Of a stretch of 64,000 nt of DNA, positions 45,892 to 58,839 are shown one piece after another. The stretch comes from Polychytrium aggregatum (lineage: Eukaryota > Chytridiomycota > Chytridiomycetes > Polychytriales): contig NW_026516291.1 of assembly GCF_025602895.1 (NCBI RefSeq), forward strand, positions 1 to 64,000, read 5' to 3'. The first letter of the stretch is position 1; each line of letters opens with the position of its first letter. The notes below the pieces were generated by a model. The model was given only the letters and a program-made list of their open reading frames with translations. It was not told the DNA's origin and ran no database searches. The translations under genes were made by a program, and so were the position numbers.

Positions 45892-48402
45892 ATGTCCTCC
45901 GAGGGCCACCCGAAGGCGGATGCCCCCGCAGATGCCCCTGCGCCAGTCAATCCGGACGATCCCTACGCCGGGATGACCCCCGAACAACAACAAGTCGCCT
46001 GTGAGTAGACGATCGGCGTCCGGCTCGGCCACGGGAGGCTCGCTGCAGTGGCAGCAGATGCGCCCTTGGCCAAGGGCCGCAGCCTCTTCCGCCAGCTCGA
46101 CGGTGTCGCTGCCTGCACCAGGGCCTTTCCGTTTCCACCGCCCGTCCGAGACGACTCTGTGGCCATCCTCGATCCGATGCCCCCCCCCAGCCTTCTCTGC
46201 GTGTCTCATGCACCGCCAAGCGATCTTTGTGACGGACGATCGGATCGCTCTGTTTCGCCTAGGCCAGCGGCGACGTTCCCCTGGCGAATGGAAGCTGGCC
46301 CTGCCTCGTGGAGTGTTTGGCGTGTGGGAGGATTGGCGAGACCCACCCCTCGTCCGCTGCAACGTGCCGGGCTGGTGTCGGATCTGACTTGGTGAGGGCA
46401 TGCGTTTCGGCTTGCACATCCCACCCTGTGCCTGCTCGATCGCACCGGCCAAGTGCTGACCTTTTGGACGCTTATCCTAATCGCCCCCCATACAGACGAA
46501 GCATGGTGTGCCCAGTACTATGCGCAGTACGGCTACGATCAGTCTCAGCAGCAGCAAGGCGCGGCAGCAGCAAATACCCAGGCCCCGGGTGCTCCAAGGG
46601 ATGCCCAATCCGGGTTAAATGATTATGGTTCCTACGCTAATGAGGCCGGACCTCGAGACGCTGGCAGTTGGCAGAAGAATGAGAGACCCAGCTACGATCG
46701 CCGAGGCGACTATGGCGGCGGGCCAGGCAGCAGAGGCGACCGGGGCGGAAACGACCGAGGCTATGGAGGAGACCGCTATGGCAACAACGATTCTGGAGGC
46801 CGATTTCCCGATAGCGGCCCCGGCGGACGTGGTGGACGGTTCGACGGCGGCAGCGACCGGTACGGCAGCGGAAACGATCGATACGGCACCGGAAGTAATC
46901 GCTATGACGACGGCCCATCCCGCGGCTTTGGCGACAGCCGACCAAGAGGTACATCGTCTGCACATCCGGGAGTGCGCTGGCCATCTGATCGCGACGGCCT
47001 GGATGTCGGTGTTTCCGAGCTTGTATCCCTATAGCTCGCTTGAGCTGGGGGTAGCTACAGACTCTGCTACCGACTCGCCGATCCGACGGTTGGCGGTGTC
47101 CCTAAATCTCACTACGAACACACGGGCACCCGTGCCATCCACAGACGAGCCCGAGGACGACACCAAGAGCAAGGACACAATCTATGTCTCGGGACTGCCC
47201 GAGACCGTGACGGCCAAGCGTCTGGGAGAATTCTTTGGAGTCCTTGGTATCATCAAGGTAGATCGGCCAATGAGCTCCGGCCCGGCAAGATAGCTGCCAA
47301 ATGCGATCGACAGCATGCTTGCCGAATCCCCCCCCCACACCAGGCTGGACTCCAAGTCGACTGTGACATGAACCGAATCGTGGAGTGCTGTGCTCTCGGC
47401 TCACCAGTACCTGCCTTTCCTCGTTGTAGATCGACAAAAAGACCAGGGAGCCTAAGATCTGGGTGTACCGAGATAAAGTCTCGGGTGTTGCCAAGGGCGA
47501 TGCAACGATCACATTTGACGATCCCCCGACCTCCGGAGCTGCCATCCAGTGGTTCAACGGTATTGATCAGTTTGTCTTGCTGCCTATTCCGTGGCTCAAA
47601 AGAACGCGCACCTCGCCAGTGCAATCGTCTGGATCAAGTGCCAGTATAGACTGCTGACGGCCTTTTTATCGTCACAGGCAAGGAGTTTGACGGAAATGTC
47701 ATCAAGGTTGAACGTGCTTCCCAGAAAGCACCTCCTCCCGGAGGCTACAGCCGCGGAGGTCGTGGACGTGGCGGCGGCGGTCGTGGTGGAGGCGGTCCGG
47801 GAGGCCGTCCTGGCAGCGAGCCCGGCGATTGGGTCTGTTCTAGGTACGTATTGAACGCCGCTTGCTCCAGTCAGAGTCGTATTAGGCGATGGAGTTTGAT
47901 GCTCGTAATGGCGCACCCTGGGGCAGCTCTATTTGTCGAGACTGTGCTGGTGCTGCAGTAGGTGGCTACTGGCGGACTGCAATCCGTTTTTGCGAAACGG
48001 ATGTACACGCTTGATGGCCCTGGATGTATCAGTGCCGCGAACTGAGCATACTATCGATCCCTGGCAGTCGATCGGAGCCACGGGCTATGTGTTATGTGTC
48101 TGGTGCTTACATTCTCTTTCGTCTACTTTCCCACTGCTTCATTTACCCGTGTCCCTCGGCGACGACGTTCACGTTGCGTCCATAGCTGCAGCAACAACAA
48201 CTTTGCTCGGCGCAGCGAATGCTTCCGCTGCCGTGCTCCGAAACCTGACGGCGCATTTGGCGGCGCGGACGCTGGCTATGGAGGCCGAGGCTTCGGCGGC
48301 GGTGGTGGCGGCGGCGACCGAGGCTTCGGAGGACGCGGCGGAAGTGATATCCGAGACCGGCGCCAGGAGGATCGACGATCGCACCGAGACAGACCTTACT
48401 GA
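45892..48402 (+). CDS. FET (FUS/EWS/TAF15)-like RNA-binding protein
   Basis: Six exons (45892-46000, 46496-46948, 47145-47257, 47430-47559, 47678-47843, 48186-48402) sum to 1188 nt, 395 residues, in one frame. In order: a short acidic N-terminus; a Tyr/Gln/Gly-rich stretch (YYAQYGYDQSQQQQ); a Gly/Arg/Asp/Tyr-rich prion-like region; an RRM (DTIYVSGLPETVTAKRLGEFF as RNP2 side, KIWVYRDKVSGVAKGDATITF as RNP1 side); an RGG box; a RanBP2-type zinc finger (GDWVCSSC, N-NNF, CFRCRAPKP); and a final RGG tail. The RRM has the Lys-rich loop (IDKKTREPK) seen in FET proteins. This is the exact domain order of FUS and TAF15. A nuclear RNA-binding, condensate-forming protein is expected. The zinc finger is completed only by splicing at 47843/48186. 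Confidence 0.9.
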
Positions 48403-49113
48403 ACGAGCAAATGAAGACCTGCACGGAGCCTGTGCAGTTTCAGCCTGTGCTGTTTCAGCCAACGCGAGGTCTTCTCGACCCAAGAATGTGATCTCCGTCG
48501 CGGCTTGTTGCTGAGAGCGGATGCGACAAGTGCTCGCAAGTACATGGTACACCATGGTCGCCAAGATTGCGACCAAGTACGATGCGGTGGCGCTCCCCGA
48601 ACAACAGGCGCGGCTGCGAATGATGCATGGCGAGGGTCGAGCGCGAGTCCATCCCAGCAGCGGTGCCGTTGCTGGCATCTCGGAATACACAACCAGGTAG
48701 TCTGCCGATAGTTTGTCGGCCGATGCGACTACATCGTGCATATCACACATCCCATATCACACATCCCATACCTCACACATCCCATATCACACATCCCATA
48801 TCACACATCCCATATCACACATCCCATATCGCACATCCCATATCGTGCACACCCCCACACACAACACACCCGCAGGCGCACCGCACCGCACCGCCCGGCT
48901 GGGTCGCTGGTCACTCTGCATCGGCCGCTGTCCAAAAATGGCCAAATGGAAGTGCTGTCCTTTGCCAAAGGGCGCGTCCGCACAAAGCGTCGTCGCCCGG
49001 CGCTGTTGGGCTCTTGCTCACTCCTATTCTGCCCCCGCTCTGGACAACTCCCTCCTTTTCCTCGCCAGAGCCTCACACGCCCCCCGACCCTGCGTCTCCT
49101 CGGGCCCGCCCTC
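48403..49113. other. Intergenic, FET-like gene to unrecognised acidic-protein gene
   Basis: About 710 bp between two plus-strand genes, with a 14-15 bp minisatellite at 48740-48850. Open frames through the repeat were rejected as repeat translation. Confidence 0.5.
48738..48852. repeat. ATCACACATCCCAT minisatellite
   Basis: Seven to eight tandem 14-15 bp units of CCCATATCACACAT type lie about 270 bp upstream of the next start codon. Confidence 0.95.
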
Positions 49114-51383
49114 ATGCTCTCGACCGCACCCACCAAGAAGGCTGCCCCGATCTCCAAGCATGATCAGATCGTCATCTGCGCCGGCAACGTAGAAAACTGG
49201 AACTATACCATCTCCTACTGTCATTCCCTGACCTCTACCAACCCGAAGCTTGTGGCTTCCCGGGTGCTGCCGTTTGTGCTGGGCGCAAGACTCTGTATAG
49301 ATGAGGAAGATACCGTAACAGACTTCAAAGTCTTTGATCGCATCTGGGGCTGGCCAGGCGGCCATTCCTTCCTTGGGGCCGAGTAAGTCTGCCCTTGGTT
49401 GCTCTGCCCTTGGCCGCTATCATCCGTCGGCTGCTTGATGTATATTGGCCCCGCTCTCTGCTTCTCCCGCTGTCTGCTGTCCTGCTTCCATATGCAGCAT
49501 CGTTTCTGCGTCTCTCCCATTTCGCATCTACCGTGTTCCGTCTCTCTCCTTGATCCCGGTCCGCCACCCCTTTCCCGTGGTTTGCTGGACAGGACTCGTC
49601 CTGGTGCATTTCTGCACCGCTCCCAGAACCCGGTCCATCTCTTGCGGATCCTTTTGCTGCCAGAGAACGAGCGCTTCGCATCACCGGATCAGTCTCGAGC
49701 GAGTGGTCATGCCGCGATGATGGACGACGGCCGCACTGCAGAGCAAGGCGGCTGTCGGCGTGTCCGGGTTGCTCTTCGCCGGTGCTGACGTCCTGCCTTT
49801 CTGTCGACCCCAGCACAACACCCATCGACAGGGCTTACCGGTGGTATAAGAGCGAGATTGGGAATAACAAATGGCTCATGTCGCTCGACGAATTCGAGCA
49901 TCACGTCGAGAACTGCTGCACCTCAAAGTTGGTAAGCGCCCCCCCCCCAACAGATCTGCTGCATCGCCGACGGTGCCGAGTCCCCCGGCCGGTTCGGCAA
50001 CCCGCAGCATCCTGTTTTCGTCTGCTCGAACTGGCCCTCGCTTGACCGCAGTGCAGACCCTCATCTGCCCGTTCTTGCTCTCGCAGGACAACGAGCCGCT
50101 AAACTGTGACTATGACACCACAATGGAGAGCGAAGCCAACGTAAAGCTGGTAGAGTGGAAGGTGTGGAAGCATGAGATTGGCGAGGACGGCATCAACGGC
50201 GCACATGTCCTCATAAAAAAGAAGCTCTATGCAGAGTAAGTCTCGTCGGGCCCTCCGTCGCACGTCCCTCGGGCTGTCTCCGCCCTGTTCTGTCAAAACG
50301 CAGAAGCGAACCGGATGGATGGTGTCGTCGCTTGGTCTCGCGCCAACGCAGCTTCCTTTTCTCTCGCGCCCTCGCCTCGCCCCCCCCCCTCTCCCGCCGA
50401 ACCCACAGCCACGACCACCCCTTCATCAGCAGATCCCTCGCCGACTCGTTCATCGCCTCTCTGGTAGCCGGTGAGAACTCGGACAACGAGGAATTCCTGA
50501 CCGAGTGGGAGGTGATCGATTCGGACGAAGAAGACGCCGACATCGACATCGACAACGACATCGACGACGACGATGACGAGCTTCCAGGCTGCGGTTTGCT
50601 GGACCACAGCAAGATTGTCCTCGAACCCGTCGATATCGACAAGGATTCCGCCAACCTGCTCTCCCAGGACTCTACCGTGCGGCAACTCGCGAAGCTGGTG
50701 ACTTCTGAAGCCAACGGGGCCGGCCCGCTCAGCGCTGGTAGCTCGGTAAACGAAAACGGACTCTTGCCAAACGGAACCAACCCAACCAAGCACGCGAGCC
50801 CAGATGATACCGAATCGATTGCGAGCCTGCCTCGGACTCTCGCAAAGAACACAGCCTATCCCACGCCTATTTATTCCACGAGGAAGCGCTCCAGTATTGG
50901 TGAGATTCCGTTCATTTCGTCGTTCTATCTGTGGCACCAACTCCTGCTGTCGGTGGGGACGAATGCACAAGCACGGCTTGCTGTGCTCCCTCCTATTTGG
51001 CCCGATCTCGACTCTTGGCTGGACTTGTGTCAACTCTGAGGTGGCTGCTGCTGCTCTGCCTCCTGCTTTGAGGACCTGTAACTTAACTGCGCCAATGTCG
51101 TTTCCGTTGGTCATATGCGATAGGTTCGCGCACGCCTATTAGAAAATCGCCACACACATTCAAGCGTCGTCGCTCGTCAGGTTGTCACATTGCTGATCTG
51201 CTTCCTCCTCCTCCCCGAGTGTATGTTGTCCTTTTCCTGCACCAGTGGAGCCAGCGATTACTGACTGTCGCCGATCGTTGTCTTTGTCTCTGTGCAGGAA
51301 TCAACGGCGTCCCGACGCCAAAGTCATCATGCCGGTTAGTCCCTCAGGAAGATCCGGATCCGCGGAACCCATTCAACTGCTGA
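49114..51383 (+). CDS. Unrecognised protein with conserved-looking N-terminal half and acidic C-terminal half
   Basis: Five exons (49114-49382, 49814-49931, 50087-50235, 50409-50899, 51298-51383) join in phase to 370 residues. I do not recognise the family. The first about 190 residues look like a folded domain with many aromatics (WNYTISYCHSLTS, FDRIWGWPGGHSFLG, YRWYKSEIGNNKWLMSL, VEWKVWKHEIGEDG). The rest begins FISRSLADSFIASL and carries a very acidic run (about 20 Asp/Glu/Ile-Asp repeats around EEDADIDIDND), then Ser/Thr-rich low complexity. No signal peptide or membrane helix is seen. The start is the ATG nearest the domain; an in-frame upstream ATG at about 48946 would add a Pro/Arg-rich leader. 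All four introns have good GT-AG ends, so the gene model is solid though the function is unknown. Confidence 0.72.
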
Positions 51384-51891
51384 CGAGCCTGCTGAGCTCT
51401 GTCTGCAGAGTCGCCCAATGGCCTCATCTGTGCTTTTGGCCCCCACCCCTTCCCTCCATCTCTCCGCTGCCGATTGAATACACGGTCCTTTCGAGAAACA
51501 CATCACATCCCGATAGAATCACGCACGAGCCGTCCGTTCTCTTGCAGATCCAAAAACGCATCTGTGGGCCAATCGATGGCGACGGCTTGTAATTACAACC
51601 GACGGCTTGCAGTTATAGCCGGTGGCGACCATACCAAAACATCGCATGGCTCGGCTTTCCCAGAAAGTCTCTCTGGACCGCTATCACTACCATCATCTTC
51701 GTTGCCATCGCTGGTTGCTCATCGTATGCGCGTAGCCCCCCAAAAGACATTGCCCAGCTTCGAGTCATGTATTCGGGAAAGGAGGAGATGGGAAATACAC
51801 ATCCTTCGGCCCCGGGAGATGGTCTGCGCTTGGATTCTCGTGTCACACTTTACGGAGCCATCGACACCCGCTCACTGCAAACGAGGAGCCC
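51384..51891. other. Convergent intergenic region, acidic-protein gene to UFD2
   Basis: About 510 bp with both 3' ends. A near-repeat CGACGGCTTG(C/T)A(A/G)TTA occurs twice at 51582-51615. No gene was seen. Confidence 0.5.
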
Positions 51892-54800
51892 TCAGAACTC
51901 CATGGGATCATCCTTGGCCGCCCGCTTTGAGCGTTTCCATTCATAGATCTGCTGCTTGAGCTCGTCATCTAAAGTAACCAGTCAGTCAGTTGCTTGGTTG
52001 GTCAAAATCGTCCCTCGAGTTGGTTGCCTCACCGCCTCTGCATTGGCGCTGCTTCTGACATCGGTCCGAACCTCATTCGCGCATCTCGACGCGACCCAAC
52101 AAAACCAGGGCGCTCCCTCGCCATCCCAAGTCTCCATCTCTATATAATTCACCACTCTTTGTCCAGCAGCATGAATGGTCGGACCGACACAGAAAGCAAA
52201 CACTCACTTGGAACGACCATGTCGATTGTCAGGGGCATACGGTTGACTGTGGTTCGAGGAGAGGGAATGTGAGTGGGGCACCAGTTATCACCAAATGATC
52301 CGCCAGTGGTATCGGGCCGGTCGACACCATCCGCTCGTGGCTGAGCTGCCTCGGACTCGAACTCGGACTCGGACTCAAACAAAACTCACATGGATCATGC
52401 TGATCAGAAAGAAGGTGGCTCTTGATCGTGGACCGATCCACGGTGACGTGGCTCGTGGGCAAGATGACCGGGTCTTCCATCAGCGTAAACATCAACGGAT
52501 CTGGACAGGAAGCACATCATTTCAGTCAGCACATGCGAAATGCCATCGGTTTCACGGCAAGATCCGATGCCAAAGCTGATGCATTTTGAGATGGCGACAA
52601 CGCTCAGTCGCGCACGGTCCATACCCAAGAACTCGTCTGGAGCCTCTCCGTATTCCTGTTCGGCATCGGCTTCGGCTTTGATAAGGGCCTCGACGGTGTC
52701 GACAAAGTCTCGGAGGGCACTAAGCTCCCCCTGTGATCAAGATTCCAAAGGATGTTGTCCATGCCGACTACTGTCAGTCTGGAGGCCAGCGCACCAGCGT
52801 CCCGGGGTTCACAGTGCAAACTCTGCGCCGCCCCGTGACCGTCGCCGATGCAGAAGGCGAAATCGGTGCCACCATTCAGCCGCAACTTGCCTCGTTCCGT
52901 AGACTGCTCTTGACCAGAATGTCGGCGGCGCGATGGAAATGCTCCTTCTTGTACGAGCGGCCGTCCTTGGAGATGGCAACCTGGAACTCTTTTCTGCGGG
53001 CCAGATTCAGGTAGATGCCAATCAGGTCGTTCAGCAGCGACTTTGGCCTGAAGCTGTATTTCTCGGGATTCCTGACCTGGCGGCGGGGAGGGCAGGAGTC
53101 AGCAGATGCGTTCTGCCCATTGCCAAGGCAATCATGGATGGGGTAGAACGCAGGAAGACAACCCGCTGTCCAGTGCCCACGATTTACCATCCAACCCATC
53201 ACCCTCACCCAGCACCAGGCCAGCGCAGAATCAGACATATGTCTGGGACATGTCAGCCCCCCATCCATCATCCACCCACCCATTCATCCATCCATCCACC
53301 CACCCATCCATCCATTGCTATCCCACCACTGCGTTATGGTCAGCATCATCTGTCATCCAGGTACCCACCTTGAGCTCGGTGCAGCGCGGGCCCACCAACG
53401 CAGCCAGGTTGTAGTCCAGCATAGCAGCCAGACGCTCGACAATCTCTGGCTGCATGAAGGGGATGCAGATGCGGTCGTTGGTGGTCATGTAGTTGAGCAT
53501 ATGCACAGTCTCGTTGCCCAGGGACATGTAACTGTATGCTTGTCGCTCGGCCATGCGGAAAGTGGCCTCCCGTTCTTGACGATGCTGCTGCGTGGCATTC
53601 ATCCAGGTGCTGGCATCGGCCATTTCGTTCTCAATAGTGCGGATTTCGGTCATTTTGTCGAGGCCTTCATCGAGCAAATATCGCGTATCGTTCATCAGGA
53701 GATTGGCAAACTTGACGAACGATTCCAAACGCCTGGGCAGTCAAGGCAAGCAACAATGGTAAGCGCTCCACTCCTGGAAGTCGGGCAGCGTGTGTTGTCA
53801 ATTGCAGCTGTCTTTTCGCGGCGCTTCTGGGCTGCCCATACGAGCTGGTTGTTTAGTGGTCGTACATGCTCTCCTTGATCACGTTGGTTCGATGAGTAGG
53901 ATCGTTCCAGACACATTTGAGGATATGTGATATGTTGTAGCGAATGTTGAACTTGTCATAAAACTGCGATGCCATGCCCGTTTGCTCCACATCTGCGAGT
54001 AATGAGAGGTTCTTGTAAGCACGGCTTCTGCGTTGCTGCCAGAGCGACAGCTCCAATCCACCGCGCCACGTACCAATGTAGAAGGACATGACGGCTTGAA
54101 CAAGGTGCTCACGCATCAGAGGATGCGTGCCAAAGACATCATCCAGACGCTTGACAACCTCCCCGGCGGCATTACGGTACAGTGGAACTGTAAAGAAGAA
54201 CATGATCTGGAGCCGACACACAGCAGCGCGTCAAATCGGTGCAAATACAACAGCACTTCTGGCGAGCCGCCATTGACAGCCCAAGCGCGGTAGAGCACCC
54301 GCACCAACTGAGCCCAGCACCCACCTCCACCAATTTGCTCTTCAGATAGGGGTTCTTGATGTATCCAGAGTTCTGCAAAATGAGCATGGCAAAGGCACAG
54401 ATTCCGTCGCGTGGGAACGTCTCCAAGACGATCAGGTTGTTTCTGGAAACGCGATGGCATCAAAGTCAGCTGTGGCTCGATGCTGTTCTCGGAACACCGC
54501 ATTGATATCGCAGAGCACTCCAACTCACGATGATCGCTCACTGCAGAGGGGGAAGCATTCGTACGTGCCACGACACATACCTGCACACAAAGAGGTAGTA
54601 GTCGCAAATGTCCTCGATAATCCACTCCGGGAGGGTCGTGAAGAGCTTTGGTGCCTCGGCAGGCAGTGGGAAAAGCGGAAGGCCTTGAAGATCGCCACGG
54701 ATGACGCGGTCCCATTGGATGCTGTCAGGCTTGGAGCCGTTGGCGTGAATGGCCCCGATACCCACGACGATGATCCGAATGAGCCAGATGATGACCAAGT

Positions 54801-57800
54801 TGAAGAATCGGAGCGAGTGCTCGATTTCGATGGGGTCCAGCAACGCCACATCCATGGCAAGTTTGTAGCCAATGTACGTATCCAACTGAACCTATGATTT
54901 CAGCCGGTCGTCAGAACGAGTAGCGGATCTAAACGCCAAGGAGCAGCGTTCTGGTAGCGACAGGCTGGGATCGGAGACCAGGAACAGCAGCAGCAGCAGC
55001 CCTCATGATCACACTGCTGCCATAACGGCTAGAATGCCCATGGCACTTTGAGACACAAAAGCTGATGCATACCAGGTATCGCTTGAAGAGCTCTTCGTTC
55101 ATAGGAGTCCACTGGGCCCCAAGGCGTTCTTTCTCTGCTCTCATGCGATCAATCTGCTTGCGCATCTCCTCAACCTCCTTCAAAAAGCTGCCGTACGTCC
55201 GGATGATGCTCAGGGATCCGTAGTGGTGGAATGCGAGGGCAAGGTAAAACACCTCGCTGACAAAGTTTGCTGCAGCTGGAGTGGGATTTTCAGCCCGCCA
55301 TTCCTGGAAGTAAGCATCAGCCGAGATCTTGTCCGAGTTGATTCGCGTCTGCTCGTCCACAACACAGGCAAGCCGCTGCGAGTGCTTGAAGTAGTGCGGA
55401 TCGATGAGATGAACCTTGGAGAACTTGGGATCCATGATGGGATCGGCCAGCTGCAGGAAGACGCTCCGAAGATTGTGCATAAAGCCGTTCGTTGAGACGG
55501 TACGTGGATCGACCTGGTCCATATCGACGAGAAGAGGCAAGTGCGCGTTGCTGAGCGATTGAGGATCGGCCATGCATCAAGTGCGGAGAAGCCATGAAAG
55601 CGACGGAGCCTCGATAGCCTCAAGACCTCAGCGTCTGAGAGGGTCCCGAGGGCCACCACAGTTGCAAGAAGCATAATGACCCACCTGAAGCTTCCCTCTT
55701 GCAATGTTCTTGGACACAGCGTCTGCCGAAAACTGCAGGATGGCCTCCTTGGCCTCGGCACTAGACCGAATGATCGTGAGGAAGACCCCGCCCAAGGAGC
55801 TCTGGTGGACCGCAGACGACACAAAAGCACCATAAACCGATCCGTCATTGTGGGTTCAGCGAGGGTGAGGTGACTACATGCGAGTTGGGTCGTGCTATGC
55901 GAATGGATACGGCTCGGCATGGCACAGAGCAGCACAACACAACGCAGACAAGCATGGAACTGACCTTGGTGCGGGCGCTGATACCTCTCAGGCTGCCCAT
56001 GGTGCTTTGGAGGTCACCGTAGTTGCGCATGCCAACGTCGAACCCAATATAGTTGGTACCAGGCTCCATGCCATATGCCAAAGGATTCGAACTTGAAAAG
56101 TATTTGGTCACGATGGACTGGTCCGAGTCTGGGAAGGTGGTGAGCCGAGAGAGAAACGGGCCGAGGGTCGTCGCAACTTCGACCAAACGCGGAGGCGTAT
56201 CTTGAGGATTGAACTGCGGGAGCTGAGTAACCTGCTCGGCGAATACAATTGATGGTGAGATATGTGTACAGCCACCTGTAAGCACTGAGAGATTCTGTGC
56301 AGTGCTGCGCCGGCAGATCTGCCAGCAATACGAATATGAAGACTGTGGCGACAGTCGCGGTTATGGATCAAAAGACCTACCGCTGCGGCCACAGACTTGA
56401 ACGAAAGCAGTCGAATAAGCGCCTAAAGTAACAACAGTCAGTCAGCCAGTCAGCCCGTCAGCCCGTCAGTCAGTCAGCCATCTCTCGATGCACTGTTGGA
56501 GATCCTGGAACGCAGCTACCGCATCGTACATTCATCGGCAAGGCCATCGTTTGTGCAAGCAGAATCGAGAGGCGACACCAAACACACATCCGCACCTGCA
56601 AAGGAATCTGCTCGTGTTGCTCGATCGAGCCCTTGAGCATCTTGGCAGAGACCGACGAAAAGATCGGCCCCAGGATCTGCCATAGATCATGTAGAGTCAG
56701 CGTCACACTCGACACAGTAATCCGACTCGACAGTTGCCTCCGGCTTATGCGCTCTCTGATGGCGATATCGACAGACCTCCAAGAACTCGTCATTCTCATA
56801 GCGGGCAACAAAGTCCTCGAGGAACTCGGGAGGGAGCTGGCTTTCGCTCTCGTCAGGGTTGGGCAGCAAAAGCTTCTCGGCAAGCAGTCCGGATGCCACC
56901 TCAGCGACTCTAGATCAAGCATAGCGTCGTCAGCCACGGGGTGTCGAGGTGTCGAGGTGTCGGCCTCCAAGTATCAGCAACCTGAGGTGCATCGCCCAGG
57001 CCCGTGCGGCAACGTCCCGACCAAGTCGCCTTACATATGCAAACATACCTTGCGGGCTGGGCAAAGCTATCGGCCATGCCAGGCATCATGACGAGCCAGC
57101 TGTAGTTCATGATCAGAGCCTTGGCAGCGGTCACATAGCCGACACGTCGGGCGGCGACCTCCTGGACCTGCTTGCGGGTCTCGCCGTTGGCTCGATCAAC
57201 AACGATGGTGGCGCGGCGCTTGACCTCTGCGATTCTCTTCCAGCAGCCGATGATGTAGTCGATCAAGGGTGCATCATCCGCCGCAGGAGTCAGCAAGCGT
57301 GCATAGAGCACTCGCTCGACAAGATCGTGCGTAAACACCAACGGAATCGACTCGGACTGCAGTTCCTCGATAAGCGACGGGATGTACATGTAGGACTTGC
57401 GCAGAGCAACATCCACCTGCAGCAAACATTACATCCAGTACAAGGATCAGCACCCAGCGTCGTAGAGCGCCAAGCAACGACGACAACCCAGCGCACACCG
57501 AGTATGTTCCATGGGCCGTAGCCCCGGGCAATCACAGGAGCCAGGGCTGCAGCCGAGCCTGCAATAACTCTGACCAAAGGACTCTTACGTTGAAGCTGAC
57601 TTGGAAGATAAACTCAAATGTCTGGCCCTCCCAATCTGAGTCTGCGAACGACAGGAACTGGCTGACGAGTCGATCCGTGCCAGAAGGGGTCGTTGCGGTC
57701 GTCGGCGTTGCGGTGGCCGATGGAGTAGGGGAGGCGGTCGACTGGAGCTTCAAGGCATTCGGGGTGCTTGGGCCACTCTCCTTTGCCACTGCGGCCTGAT

Positions 57801-58261
57801 AGATCGATCGTACAGTTGGTCAGAGAAGGTTGTGTGCAGATGATACGACTCGCCAACGGCAAGAGCCGTCTGTTAGGGCCGTGCTGACTCTGCTCCGATG
57901 GTATCAAGGCCAAGGCGGACTGAACTTGTGAGCTCACCTTCTTCACGGACGGTCCGGCCGAGAGGACAGTGGTCGGCTCCGCTTGTGCCGATGACGAAGC
58001 TGCAGGACTGGTGCTGGCCGCAGCCAACTTGGCGAGTCGCTTCTGACGGAGCTGAACAGAGAACACACAGTCCCGGCTTGATCAGTTCAACGAACACCCG
58101 AATTGCGACGGAAACCAGGCCAACGCCTCAATATGGGAGTATTCCGAGCACAGCGCATTGGCGCCGAATGCAGCATCGCAACGTCGCAGCGGCCATGCAT
58201 CGGGAGGACCGGACGAACGTACCGATTCGGGAGTTTCGTTGTTCGGACTGGACGGATCCAT
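51892..58261 (-). CDS. UFD2: U-box ubiquitin chain-elongation factor E4, Ufd2/UBE4 type
   Basis: Twenty minus-strand exons sum to 3381 nt in one frame, 1126 residues. They are 58261-58223, 58051-57938, 57795-57589, 57416-57049, 56909-56777, 56676-56596, 56422-56381, 56231-55965, 55801-55685, 55513-55073, 54891-54581, 54442-54325, 54206-54074, 53992-53866, 53732-53369, 53076-52891, 52730-52625, 52500-52390, 52246-52208 and 51968-51892. The start [13 protein letters not shown] then [12 protein letters not shown] matches the family N-terminus. The armadillo-like core includes [22 protein letters not shown]. The C-terminal U-box reads [42 protein letters not shown]. Ufd2 extends ubiquitin chains on Cdc48-bound substrates. 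The intron after exon 16 needs a GC donor (GAG then GCAAGT at 52890). Exon acceptors for exons 8 and 9 were chosen by phase. Confidence 0.95.
53255..53322. repeat. CCATCCATCCACCCA simple repeat in UFD2 intron
   Basis: Tandem CCATCCA/CCACCCA units fill the intron before the exon starting at 53076. Confidence 0.9.
56434..56481. repeat. CAGTCAGCC/CCGTCAG repeat in UFD2 intron
   Basis: Short tandem CAGTCAGC and CCGTCAG units lie immediately upstream (gene sense) of the exon at 56422-56381. Confidence 0.8.
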
Positions 58262-58839
58262 GGCTGGAAAAGCGAGCAGGCGATGCAGCAGCCAACGTTC
58301 GAGAGATGACTGCGAGAGGGTGCAGAGATGGAGTCGCCGAGGGTGTGGGGGCGATTGGGAGTGTCAAGCACGGCCGGAGGGGGCAGGTTGGCAGCGATCG
58401 GGAGATCAGGGACGAAGGTCGAGATGACCAGGGTCGCCAGCGAAGCGCCAGGATCAAGCGAGGCGAGGCGCTCTGCTGGATTCTGGACATGCCGGCACCC
58501 ATCGCCAGCACCCATCGCCAGCACCCATCGCCAGCACCCATCGCCAGCACCCATCGCCGACAACGGCTGCCCACCACATTCTCGACTACATGGCACGGAG
58601 CAATCATTCGCTACAAACTCCTCCGATGATTTACGTACAAACTGTGGTCGTGCTCCAATGCTGCAGGCTCACATAGCACAGTGCTCTTGGGGCGCTCACG
58701 ATACACGGATGTATTCAGGATACAGAAAGAAAATAGTCCAACATGCTCAAATAACAGAATGCCCCGCTTCATTGTGGACACCATGGCCTGTGATGCTTGA
58801 CCGGCAACGTTGCCGCTCGCCAGCCACTGGAGCATGGTA
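58262..58839. other. Intergenic, UFD2 5' flank to SH3 scaffold 3' end
   Basis: About 580 bp between two minus-strand genes. A 13-bp repeat (CAGCACCCATCGC, about six copies, 58497-58562) lies 240-300 bp upstream of the UFD2 start codon. Confidence 0.55.
58497..58562. repeat. 13-bp minisatellite (CAGCACCCATCGC)n upstream of UFD2
   Basis: Five to six near-perfect tandem units are read directly. Confidence 0.95.
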
